Assembly (NCBI RefSeq): GCF_015207455.1
Contig: NZ_JADEWV010000049.1
Span: 1-36,960, forward strand
Length of the DNA: 36,960 bases
Direction: 5' to 3'
From: Microcoleus sp. LEGE 07076
GTDB taxonomy: Bacteria > Cyanobacteriota > Cyanobacteriia > Cyanobacteriales > Microcoleaceae
Both the position numbers and the translations under genes were made by a program. The notes below the pieces were generated by a model, which saw only the letters and a list, made by a program, of their open reading frames with translations, searched no databases and was not told where the DNA came from. Shown one piece after another: positions 26,801 to 34,486 of this stretch. The number at the start of each line of letters is the position of its first letter. The first letter of the stretch is position 1.

Positions 26801-27325
26801 CATCTGCCCGACGGTTTCCACAATTCTTTGCAGCATTTGCTGGTAATTGGGAGCCGATCGGATAGTATTAGTAACGGCATAGAGCAGCGATTCTTGCGAC
26901 AGAGCCCGGCGCAGTTCATTGGTGCGCGCTTTCAGGATATTGTGAGTCTCAACAGCTTGAGTAACAATAATTTTGAGTTCTTCAGCATCCCAAGGCTTGG
27001 TAACGTATTTGAATACTTTGCCAGCATTAATCGCTTCCACTAAATCTTCAACATCCGTATACCCAGTTAAAATAATTCGGATCACATCGGGGTATTGAGC
27101 GGCCGTCAGGCTGAGAAACTCCGTACCGCTCATTTTTGGCATTCGCTGGTCCGAGATAATCACAGCAACTTCTCCCTCTTTTGTCAAAATTTCGAGGGCG
27201 GCGGGACCAGATTCGGCCCTGAGCACTTTGTAGTCTCGATAGAAGGTGCGGTAAAGCAAATCGAGGTTATCCGGTTCGTCATCGACGATCAGAATTTTTA
27301 GCTTAGGATTTGATTGGGAATTCAT
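23840..27325 (-). CDS. Receiver-GAF-histidine kinase-receiver-adenylate cyclase fusion
   Basis: This 1161-aa protein has no membrane segment. Order: REC1 (about 8-125; phospho-Asp D59 in S-D-Q-R-M-P-K-M-S-G); GAF (about 165-310); second GAF (about 335-520); HisKA with S-H-E-F-R-T-P-L and H543; HATPase (N-A-V-K-F-T-P-E-G-G, D-T-G-I-G-I, G-S-G-L-G-L); REC2 (about 828-945; D858); class III cyclase (about 970-1150). The cyclase has both metal-binding Asp (D980 in F-S-D-I-V-G-F-T; D1024 in V-G-D-A-V-M-A), ATP-type specificity residues K1020 and D1100, and transition-state N1109 and R1113. It should be a catalytically complete adenylate cyclase converting ATP to cAMP under two-component and GAF-ligand control. 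The stop codon falls within a tandem repeat. No cAMP receptor is in the window. Confidence 0.95.
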   Translation of the reverse strand: MNSQSNPKLKILIVDDEPDNLDLLYRTFYRDYKVLRAESGPAALEILTKEGEVAVIISDQRMPKMSGTEFLSLTAAQYPDVIRIILTGYTDVEDLVEAINAGKVFKYVTKPWDAEELKIIVTQAVETHNILKARTNELRRALSQESLLYAVTNTIRSAPNYQQMLQRIVETVGQMFEVSCCLLRPFQDGLVEDELFVYRSPEAGFGDGSGLAPDWLPDLVWEALNVEVIQDAQTDAKVLSWDNQQRQQAYQAANIRSSLIVPLFYKMELMAVLALHQFHRLRQWQDHEVQLVITVADQAALALSQTRAYEQVRALAKREALINTITTAIRSSLDPQNIFAAITQQLGQALQVDGCALSLWTEDDEYVQCVGLYDTTRNTLAVEQGFNNSEVVGNSAALGRDSEGAGNSGGWIFTHPSLPQSLVPIRGNPVLLQVMVSKEPIAIEDLYERPDLNVTELQVRSPARALLVVPLLSEGKIIGSISLRQNDTTRRWNLSDIDLAQIVATQAALAVQQSRLYQTTRQQAERLLEADRLKTEFFQNISHEFRTPLTLTIGPLESACGRKEDLPYEQAVIALRNSRRLLRLVNQLLDLQRLDAGRMQPSFRPCDLVSFCYSTAESFRAYCDKKGLQLITQLQECPLLYLDIERFDKVIYNLLSNAVKFTPEGGTITLTVEPAGAHCLLQVKDTGIGIRIEQIPYLFERFHQAEGSASRSYEGSGLGLALVKELVELHRGQISVESVYGEGTTFTVWLHFGSTHLPAERVLEIPAEFHSSKAAVELADVEADLSEDEAENHNFEPLEPITSETAAGTVLVVDDNPDLRFYVSGILRDSGFAVLLARNGEEGFAVAKNRRPDLIVTDLMMPLISGLDLIRMIRQDEELQGTPTILLTAKADEDTRIEGVERGADAYLSKPFNDRELLAEVRNLIALKQNERRVQQLNSYLTESVLRRFLPPSMVKAAAAGDLALDLRPEPRLITILFSDIVGFTEMANTLRSRRVAELLNEYLAAMTKAIFDSGGTVDKFVGDAVMALFGAPEELTPNEQVRRAIAAARLMLRALNELNERWLEQGIVGENGVPAVRFRCGIHQGTAVVGMFGGPDRSDYTAIGPSVNIAARLQEVAEPNSVLISAAVADYVEEGRIVKYKPLKLKGIDETVLTFVLNCD

Positions 27326-27512
27326 GCACCGTTCTCCTGTGCGCCGGGGCTGTTCGATTTAACAAGTCTGTTGACAGCAAAAATTCGCCGATTTCTATTG
27401 TTCAAGTCAAAATAATTCGTGAGTCTGAAGTTGTTGTCAGTTGGTCGCAGCAAGAATCAATCTTAATTTTTGATGCCGGATCTCAAGTTTGCTCGATCGC
27501 CCCTAATATGGT

Positions 27513-27569
27513 GGGGGAGGGTTTACCCAAAAAATCTGCCAATAATTGACAATTTCTAAAACCCGCCCC
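27513..27569. repeat. Copy of the GC-rich inverted repeat
   Basis: GGGGGAGGGTTT (27513-27524) pairs imperfectly with AAACCCGCCCC (27559-27569), the same arms as the element at 2277-2332. Confidence 0.5.
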
Positions 27570-27822
27570 GGCTTTTAATCCGGCTCGATTCGGACATGAT
27601 ATGAGTTCTCAATTCATAATTATTCTCAGCCCAAGTTTTATCTCATACACCCTAATTTTATTCTTTAATGATATTCACATAAACTCGTGTTGCCGGAAGT
27701 GTCCGCTTACCCTTCACCTTTATGGAGAAGAGGAAACACGAATCCGGCACTTTTTACAGCAGTCTGGATAACTCACAATACATAGGAATAACCGTCCTGA
27801 TTGTGGGGTGCACCTGTGTTTT

Positions 27823-27860
27823 GCTATCAGTGCGAACTCTTAACAACTCGCACTGATAGC
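27823..27860. repeat. Perfect 13-bp hairpin
   Basis: GCTATCAGTGCGA (27823-27835) pairs with TCGCACTGATAGC (27848-27860) around a 12-nt loop. No T-run follows and no gene ends close by, so its role is unclear. Confidence 0.55.
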
Positions 27861-28651
27861 AGCTCGTCGAACTGTTGAAGATTTCTCACTTTAATCAGCA
27901 CAAAAAACTGCTTTTTGCCAATCCCCAGATGCTCCCTGATTGTGAGTTGATTTGCCAAATTTATGTTTTATTCTCGCTCCTAGGTCTGTTTTATTTGGTG
28001 TGTGAAAACCGATTGCAGCAGGATACAATAGACAACCAATATCTGCGCCTGTGTGTTTGAGACCTTCAAGGTTACAACAAGTTTAACAGTCTGCTGCTGG
28101 ATACTGTCAGCTAGCCCGATGCCGTGCGCCTGAGCGATATTCGGGGGCGGCCCACAGACTGCACAGGCTGTGAGTGCCAGTGACGCAATTGCTGTACCAT
28201 TTGAGTTAGACTTGCACTTTTTCCCTCGATAGTGGCATCTTTTGTGCTGACGGCAGATTTTCGACAAGCTAATTACTGCGGCGAAACACCGTACCGCCAG
28301 ATCGTCCATCTGTTAATCTTAGCTAGGGATGTACTCTGTGGAAACCGCTCAATTTGCTCGATCGAGATTTTGAGAGTCTCCATCGCCCGCACCCGCGACA
28401 TCGAGCCGTGAGGGAAAAACCCCTGCAGACTGTTTCTGGCCATCCAAATTTAAATTGGACGGTGGGGAGAATACCCCAACAGCGCAACAGGTAAAGCCAC
28501 AGAAGTGATGGGACGGGCTTGCTGATTGCTCGCAACTGCTGAAAGCTGGGTTGCTCGGTTCTCTTGTCTGTGGCGAATATCCGACGCCCTCGCGCGCCTG
28601 ATGTTAGTCTTGTCATTCGTGGAGTTGGGCAATTACCGCTTGAGAAAAAAA

Positions 28652-28822
28652 TTATATTTTTCGATCGGGTATTTCGGCCAACAGATAGCGGTAGAGTTCG
28701 GGGAACCTGACATTAAAAGCTTTTTGATTGTTTTTAATACCTTTGCCGCTACCCACAAATCTAGCATTAGGGAATAGGTTTTCATTAATAGTAAATTGAG
28801 TCTTAAATGCCAAACAATGGCA
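28652..28822 (-). pseudogene. Start-less coding remnant
   Basis: Between an upstream TAG and a TAA at 28652-28654 the minus strand reads 56 codons of protein-like sequence without a start codon, including F-P-N-A-R-F-V-G-S-G-K-G-I and R-F-P-E-L-Y-R-Y-L-L-A-E-I-P-D-R. It looks like the C-terminal stub of a lost gene. The family is not recognised. It could be chance, but the composition is more protein-like than the overlapping minus frame starting at 28833. Confidence 0.3.
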
Positions 28823-28986
28823 CTAAACTTCAAATATTACTTATATTAAAGCATAAAAGAATGTGATTTAATGGTGCGAATCAACGATGCCGATAAGTTA
28901 CCTCACAATATCATAACATCAGTGAAGTTTCTCAGGTGGGCATCTGAGCAATTAGCGTAAAAAAAATAATATAGTGACCTGGAATT

Positions 28987-29607
28987 GTGAATCCTTCTTT
29001 TTTTTCCTCACCCTCTCACCAACAACAAACTCGCGGACTTTGTGGCTTTTCGATCCGCGTCGCTGCGTCGAACGACTTGACACAGCTAGCCGATATTTTA
29101 GCCATGAGCTTTCACTCCCGCCAGGGGTTTGTAGAATGGGTATATCCGGTGTTGCGTTTGGGCATTTACGAAGATTTAAAAAATCGACTGCGTTCTAAGG
29201 CAGAACATTACATTTGTCTGGTTGCTGAGTTAGTCTCGCGCGAGGAAGGAATCCAGAATTATCGATCGCCCCGACTTGGGTCCGTAGCAGGAACAATAGA
29301 AATGGCTATGCGCGCTCGTTTCCCTTGGCAAACCCCGAGTTCTGACTATCCTTATTTGTCTAATTTAGCCGTTCACCCAGAGTATCGGCGGCAGGGAGTT
29401 GCTCAACAATTGCTCAGTAACTGCGAGGAAACAGCAAGAGAATGGGGATTTTCGGAGATTTACCTCCACGTTTTGGAAAACAATCACGCAGCCCGACAGT
29501 TGTACTATCAAGCCGGCTATCGCTTGCAACAAGTGGATTGGCATTGGACTTATTGGCTGTTCGGTCAGCCGCGCCGATTGTTTTTACGCAAGCAGATTTC
29601 GCTTTGA
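28987..29607 (+). CDS. GNAT-family N-acetyltransferase
   Basis: The 206-aa protein carries a GNAT acetyl-CoA-binding core. Strand-4 motif Y-L-S-N-L-A-V-H-P-E-Y (123-133) runs into the pyrophosphate loop R-R-Q-G-V-A (134-139), and motif B is N-N-H-A-A-R-Q-L-Y-Y-Q-A-G-Y (155-168). About 25 residues before the domain form a low-complexity Ser/Gln stretch. The GTG start at 28987 gives this length, but translation might begin a little downstream; no strong ribosome site is seen. The enzyme transfers an acetyl group from acetyl-CoA to an amine. The target (ribosomal protein, small molecule or other) is unknown. The gene stands alone. Confidence 0.88.
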   Translation: MNPSFFSSPSHQQQTRGLCGFSIRVAASNDLTQLADILAMSFHSRQGFVEWVYPVLRLGIYEDLKNRLRSKAEHYICLVAELVSREEGIQNYRSPRLGSVAGTIEMAMRARFPWQTPSSDYPYLSNLAVHPEYRRQGVAQQLLSNCEETAREWGFSEIYLHVLENNHAARQLYYQAGYRLQQVDWHWTYWLFGQPRRLFLRKQISL

Positions 29608-29886
29608 TGAATCAAGGCAAATCCGGTTGGATCAGAATGATAACTAATAGGTGGTAAGAGCGAATGAACCGCGAAGACGCGAAGAACGCGAAGTCAGAGA
29701 AATCAGAAGATGTACGTCCTTCCTAACTTTCGGGAATGGCTTCGTCTTCGCGGTTTAATGATTCGGATGCTACCGGATTTGAGCTCATAGCTCGCGGCCT
29801 TCGAGCAAGGCTATAGGAGAAACGCCACAGAAATTTTGAGCTGCTGTGGCGTTTAGTTAAGAAAATAGGCATTCTAGCCCGCAATT
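29608..29886. repeat. Short convergent spacer with palindromes
   Basis: AACCGCGAAGACG (29667-29679) is exactly inverted at 29743-29755. A copy of the dispersed CATCGGAAT/CCGG/GATATC repeat, in the variant form with GATGCTACCGGATTTGA, follows at about 29757-29784. The spacer separates two converging genes and ends with the terminator at 29820-29854. Confidence 0.6.
29820..29854. terminator. Bidirectional terminator between converging genes
   Basis: AAACGCCACAG (29820-29830) pairs perfectly with CTGTGGCGTTT (29844-29854) around a 13-nt loop. The A-flanked and T-flanked arms work on both strands, and the position between two converging 3' ends fits a shared terminator. Confidence 0.7.
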
Positions 29887-32800
29887 CTAGCCCTCAGACA
29901 AGAGATTTGATAAGAAATCCGAGGAGCCGATCGCTCCGTTAACGCCGACAAAGTTTCCTAACACCCGATCGGTTCCTGCTACTCGCAGCAAAGTACCGTC
30001 AGGAGTGGCGCTAAATTGCAACTGCTGGAAGCTCAGGCCACCAGTCAACACAAACTTATCGACACCTACCTCGAAGTTAATCACAGTATCAGTGCCGCCC
30101 TGAGCACTCAACACAAATCGATCGCTCCCAATACCTCCTATCAAAGTATCATCTCCCTCGTCGCCAAACAGCCAGTCATCTCCTGCACCTCCATTGAGAA
30201 TGTCGCTATCTTTACCGCCAAACAAAGTATCGCTGCCGGCATCTCCGTTGATAGTATCCTGCCCTTCGTTGCCGTAGAGCAAGTCATCGCCGTCACCACC
30301 GCTGATGCAGTCTTGCTGGTCGTTTGCGCCCACCGAGACACCCTGGTTATCGGCACGATCGCCATAGATGGTATCGTTGCCCTCGCCACCGCAGAGTTCA
30401 TCGCCCCCGTCACCGCCGTACATCAGATCGTTGCCAATATCTCCATGTACGAGGTCATCACCTTGGCCGCCGTCAATCTTGTCATTACCTTCACCGCCGC
30501 TGATAGTATCGTCAGCTTCATCCCCGAACAGCACGTCAGCACCGCTGCCGCCAAAGAGCAAGTCTCGGCCGCTGACATCTTTAGCTAGACCTCGAGTGCC
30601 ACCGTATATCGTGTCGTCCCCATCGTCACCGACAAGGGTATCAGAGCCGAGTTCGCCCCAAATCAAATCATTATCTTTGCCGCCCCAAACACAATCATCA
30701 CCTTTGCCAGCTTGCACGGTATCATTACCGTTGCCGCCGCCGATGATGTCGTTGTCGCGGCCGCCAAATATCCAGTCTCCTTCGCCAGCACCGTTAATTG
30801 AGCTGGAACCGCCGCTGTCGCCGAGCAGAGTATCGGCTCCTTTGTCGCCGTAGAGAGTATCAGAGCCTAATTCACCGTAGATCCGGTCGTTGCCTTCCCC
30901 TCCGAAAGCGCGATCGTTATTTTCGCCGGCAACCAGCGTATCATCACCTTCTTGGCCGCTGAGGAAGTCGTTGCCCAAGCCTCCGTACAGCAAGTCGCGT
31001 CCCTGGAAGTCGCGAACCCTTCTGTTGCTTAAGCCGCCAAACAAACTGTCGTCACCGATGTCACCAATCAACGTATCCGAGTCGAACTCGCCCCAGATCA
31101 GATCATTGTCTTTACCTCCTAGGGCAAAATCGTTATCTTTGCCGGCATGGATGGTATCGCTGCCCTCGTTACCGTTGATGATGTCTGCACCCCTGCCTCC
31201 GAAGATCAAATCGCCATTCTCGGCAGCGCTGTTGGAGTTATCGTTGCCGTTGTCTCCCAAAATCGTATCGGCACCTCGATCTCCAAACAGAATGTCTGCG
31301 CCGGAGTCACCTGCAATCCAGTCATTTTGTTTGCCGGCATGGACGATATCGTTGCCACTGCCACCGTAGGCAATATCGGTGTCAGTACCGGCAAAAATCG
31401 CGTCATTGCCTTCGTCGCCATGAATTTCGTCAGCGCCATTTTCACCTAACAGCAGGTCGTTGCCTTTAAAACCGAGGATTTTTTGGTTGCCTTTGGTGTC
31501 TGCGATCAAGTCATCGCCGTCGGTGCCTTTGGTGGTTTGTCCATCTCCAAGTTGCGAAATCGGTCGGACAAATCCAACTGCCGGCGGTTGCGGAGGTGGC
31601 GCAAAGTTAATGCCCGGTTTTTCCTGAATCGGCTGACACAGACAGTCGGTATCTGGTTCGGCGATCGGATTTGAGTTCCCTGGCGCGGGTGTAGGTGTAG
31701 GTGTGGGTGTGGGTGTGGGAACAATCCCAACTTGCCTCAAAATAGCAGAAACAGTAGAGGTATTGGGACTGACTGCGCCGTTGTTGTCTGTGGCGCTGTA
31801 GCTGAAAGTGGCTCCGGTAAAGTCACCTGTGGCTACGAAAAATAGTTGCTCTATCTGTATCGGAGTCAGAACTTGACCTACTGTCACGGCTACGTCGCCG
31901 TTGACTGGATCTGGCAATAACACGAGTCCTTGGTTGGCTGCGGGGACGCTGGTGATCGTGTAAAAGACGATCGACCCATCCGGGTCACTTCCTCCCAATC
32001 CCGGAATCGGCACGATGCCGCTAGCCGGAACCGTGAAGTTAACATTGTTGGTCAATGGCGGTAGGTTGGGAGTCGGGCGAATCGCCGCCACACTTGCAGT
32101 GGCGGGACTGGTAGCGCCGCTGTTATCTGTAGCACTGTAGCTGAAATTTGCTCCCGTAAAGCCGCCTGTGGATTGGAAAAATAGTTGTCCTATCTGTGCC
32201 GGTGTCAGGACTTGACCGGGTGTCACGGCTACCCCACCGTTGGCCGGATCTCCTAAAAACAGGATTCCTTGGGCTGCTGGGGGCAGGGTGTTGATGGTGT
32301 AGGAGGCGATCGATCCATCCGGGTCACTTCCTCCCAATCCCGGTACCCGCGCGCTGCTGTTGGGCTCCAGGGTGAAGTTAGCATTGTTGGCTACTGGCGG
32401 TTGGTTGGGATTTTGAAGGAGGCCGGTAACTGTAGCAGTGGCGGGACTGATTTCGCCGCTGTTATCTGTAGCACTGTAGCTGAAAGTGGCTCCCGTAAAG
32501 CCGCCTGTGGATTGGAAAAATAATTGCTCTATCTGTGCCGGTGTCAGGACTTGACCGGGTGTCACGGCTACCCCGCCGTTGGCCGGATCTCCTAAAAACA
32601 GGATTCCTTGGGCTGCTGGGGGCAGGGTGTTGATGGTGTAGGAGGCGATCGATCCATCCGGGTCACTTCCTCCCAATCCTGGCACCCGCGCGCTGCTGTT
32701 GGGCCCTAGCCGGAAGTTAGCATTGTTAGCGACTGGCGGTTCGTTGGGAACTGGCACCGGCAGGGGGATAGCCGCAACTGTAGCAGTGGCGGGACTGATT

Positions 32801-33711
32801 TCGCCGCTGTTATCTGTAGCACTGTAGCTGAAATTTGCTCCCGTAAAATCGCCTGTCGATTGGAAAAATAGTTGTCCTATCTGCGCCGGTGTCAGGACTT
32901 GACCGGGTGTCACGGCTATCCCGCCGTTGGCCGGATCTCCTAAAAACAGGATTCCTTGGGCTGCTGGGGGCAGGGTGTTGATCGTGTAGGAGGCGATCGA
33001 TCCATCCGGATCACTTCCTCCCAATCCCGGCACCGGCGCGCTGCTGTTGGGCCCTACCGTGAAGTTAGCATTGTTGGCTGTGGGCGGTTGGTTGGGATTT
33101 TGAAGGAGACCGGTAACTGTAGCAGTGGCGGAACTGACTTCGCCGCGGTTATCTGTAGCGCTGTAGCTGAAAGTGGCTCCGCTAAAACTGCCTGTGGATT
33201 GGAAAAATAGTTGTCCTATCTGTGCCGGTGTCAGGACTTGACCGGGTGTCACGGCTACCCCACCGTTGGCCGGATCTCCTAAAAACAAGACTCCTTGGGC
33301 TGCTGGGGGCAGGGTGTTGATGGTGTAGGAGGCGATCGACCCATCCGGATCACTTCCTCCCAATCCCGGCACCGGCGCGCTGCTGTTGGGCCCTACCGTG
33401 AAGTTAGCATTGTTGGCTACTGGCGGTTCGTTGGGACTTGGAATCGGCAGGGGGATAGCGGTAACTGTAGCAGTCGCGGGACTGACTTCGCCGCTGTTAT
33501 CTGTGGCGCTGTAGCTGAAATTTGCTCCCGTAAAACTGCCTGTCGATTGGAAAAATAGTTGTCCTATCTGTGCCGGTGTCAGGACTTGACCGGGTGTCAC
33601 GGCTACCCCACCGTTGGCCGGATCTCCTAAAAACAAGATTCCTTGGGCTGCTGGGGGCAGGGTGTTGATGGTGTAGGAGGCGATCGATCCATCCGGGTCA
33701 CTTCCTCCCAA
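29887..33711 (-). CDS. C-terminal part of frameshifted giant protein: cadherin-like repeats, RTX repeats
   Basis: The first possible start is a TTG at 33711 (1274 aa), but the frame stays open without any start codon up to the frameshift at about 34137. It is therefore the 3' part of the gene beginning at 36440, not an independent gene. Visible parts are cadherin-like repeats of about 113-116 residues (N-x-P-P-x-A-N-N-A-N-F, G-L-G-G-S-D-P-D-G-S, T-P-A-Q-I-G-Q-L-F-F, S-Y-S-A-T-D-N), five complete and one more across the start; a T-P-T-P linker followed by a short Cys/Pro-rich stretch (C-L-C-Q-P); a long RTX array (about 31500-30100) of G-G-x-G-N-D nonapeptides; and a C-terminal domain shared with the 2692-5970 protein. 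Expected to bind calcium and to be exported by type I secretion. Without the N-terminal half it is probably not expressed. Confidence 0.8.
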   Translation of the reverse strand: MGGSDPDGSIASYTINTLPPAAQGILFLGDPANGGVAVTPGQVLTPAQIGQLFFQSTGSFTGANFSYSATDNSGEVSPATATVTAIPLPIPSPNEPPVANNANFTVGPNSSAPVPGLGGSDPDGSIASYTINTLPPAAQGVLFLGDPANGGVAVTPGQVLTPAQIGQLFFQSTGSFSGATFSYSATDNRGEVSSATATVTGLLQNPNQPPTANNANFTVGPNSSAPVPGLGGSDPDGSIASYTINTLPPAAQGILFLGDPANGGIAVTPGQVLTPAQIGQLFFQSTGDFTGANFSYSATDNSGEISPATATVAAIPLPVPVPNEPPVANNANFRLGPNSSARVPGLGGSDPDGSIASYTINTLPPAAQGILFLGDPANGGVAVTPGQVLTPAQIEQLFFQSTGGFTGATFSYSATDNSGEISPATATVTGLLQNPNQPPVANNANFTLEPNSSARVPGLGGSDPDGSIASYTINTLPPAAQGILFLGDPANGGVAVTPGQVLTPAQIGQLFFQSTGGFTGANFSYSATDNSGATSPATASVAAIRPTPNLPPLTNNVNFTVPASGIVPIPGLGGSDPDGSIVFYTITSVPAANQGLVLLPDPVNGDVAVTVGQVLTPIQIEQLFFVATGDFTGATFSYSATDNNGAVSPNTSTVSAILRQVGIVPTPTPTPTPTPAPGNSNPIAEPDTDCLCQPIQEKPGINFAPPPQPPAVGFVRPISQLGDGQTTKGTDGDDLIADTKGNQKILGFKGNDLLLGENGADEIHGDEGNDAIFAGTDTDIAYGGSGNDIVHAGKQNDWIAGDSGADILFGDRGADTILGDNGNDNSNSAAENGDLIFGGRGADIINGNEGSDTIHAGKDNDFALGGKDNDLIWGEFDSDTLIGDIGDDSLFGGLSNRRVRDFQGRDLLYGGLGNDFLSGQEGDDTLVAGENNDRAFGGEGNDRIYGELGSDTLYGDKGADTLLGDSGGSSSINGAGEGDWIFGGRDNDIIGGGNGNDTVQAGKGDDCVWGGKDNDLIWGELGSDTLVGDDGDDTIYGGTRGLAKDVSGRDLLFGGSGADVLFGDEADDTISGGEGNDKIDGGQGDDLVHGDIGNDLMYGGDGGDELCGGEGNDTIYGDRADNQGVSVGANDQQDCISGGDGDDLLYGNEGQDTINGDAGSDTLFGGKDSDILNGGAGDDWLFGDEGDDTLIGGIGSDRFVLSAQGGTDTVINFEVGVDKFVLTGGLSFQQLQFSATPDGTLLRVAGTDRVLGNFVGVNGAIGSSDFLSNLLSEG

Positions 33712-33800
33712 TCCCGGTACCCGCGCGCTGCTGTTGGGGCCTACCGTGAAGTTAGCATTGTTGGCTACTGGCGGTTCGTTGGGACTTGGTATAGGAGTGA
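31735..33800 (-). repeat. Six tandem cadherin-like modules, about 340 bp each
   Basis: A marker CGATCGA in the G-S-I-A-S-Y part of each module sits at 33681, 33333, 32994, 32646, 32307 and 31968. The periods are 348, 339, 348, 339 and 339 bp. The 348-bp units carry an I-P-L-P-I/V-P-x-P-N-E-P-P linker and the 339-bp units a G-L-L-Q-N-P-N-Q-P-P or similar linker. The modules are nearly identical at DNA level except the last, C-terminal one. Confidence 0.85.
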
Positions 33801-34486
33801 GAGTTGTGGTGACTTTAGCACCGGGCGCAGTACCGTCATTGTTTTCAGGAGTCGGGTCGGGGGTCGAGGAGCCACTCCTGGCGGTGTTGCTGACGCTGCC
33901 GGATGCCGGTGCGATGAAGCTGATGCTGCGGGTGACGCTGTTGGTGTTGGTTAAGGTGACAAGGGGGAAGGTGACGATACCTGTAATGCTATTGTATGTA
34001 CCGCTGTCGGAGATGCTGACTCCTGTTAAGCCGGGAACGATGCTGTCGGTAATTGTGACGTTATCTGCTGTGCTCGGCCCGTTGTTTTTGGTAAATATTG
34101 TATAGCTTACTATCCCGCCCGGTGCACTTGAAGTAGCCCGCTTTTGCTGGTGATAACATCGGCACTGGGAGTGAGAGTGGTGGTGACGCTAGCACCGGGC
34201 GCAGTACCGTCATTGTTTTCAGGAGTCGGGTCGGGGGTCGAGGAGCCACTCCTGGCGGTGTTGCTGACGCTGCCGGATGCCGGTGCGATGAAGCTGATGC
34301 TGCGGGTGACGCTGTTGGTGTTGGTTAAGGTGACAAGGGGGAAGGTGACGATACCTGTAATGCTATTGTATGTACCGCTGTCGGAGATGCTGACTCCTGT
34401 TAAGCCGGGAACGATGCTGTCGGTAATTGTGACGTTATCTGCTGTGCTCGGCCCGTTGTTTTGGGTAACTATTGTATAACTTACTG
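33797..34486 (-). repeat. Near-identical duplicated DUF11 module, period about 374 bp
   Basis: 33797-34112 and 34171-34486 are almost the same sequence and encode the same DUF11-like module (N-N-G-P-S-T-A-D-N-V-T-I-T-D-S-I-V-P-G-L-T to T-P-D-P-T-P-E-N-N-D-G). The frameshift lies between them. Confidence 0.85.

Larger units (their letters stand above)
27326..28986. other. 1.7-kb spacer with repeats and gene remnants
   Basis: No intact gene is supported. Contents are a copy of the GC-rich palindrome (27513-27569), a 13-bp hairpin (27823-27860), minus-strand short frames at 28273-28443 (56 aa, about S-I-E-Q-I-E-R-F-P-Q-S-T) and 28323-28616 without recognisable family, and a start-less coding remnant (28652-28822). 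The mix suggests decayed genes. The AT-rich 28830-28986 presumably holds the acetyltransferase promoter. Confidence 0.45.

Noticed and set aside
28323-28632. Two overlapping minus frames (97 and 60 aa)
   Set aside because: Arg/Ser/Pro-rich translations, no family, no ribosome site. Most likely non-coding or decayed DNA.
32269-33954. Repeated plus frames starting M-G-C-W-G-Q-G-V-D
   Set aside because: Antisense copies of the cadherin-like modules, appearing once per module.
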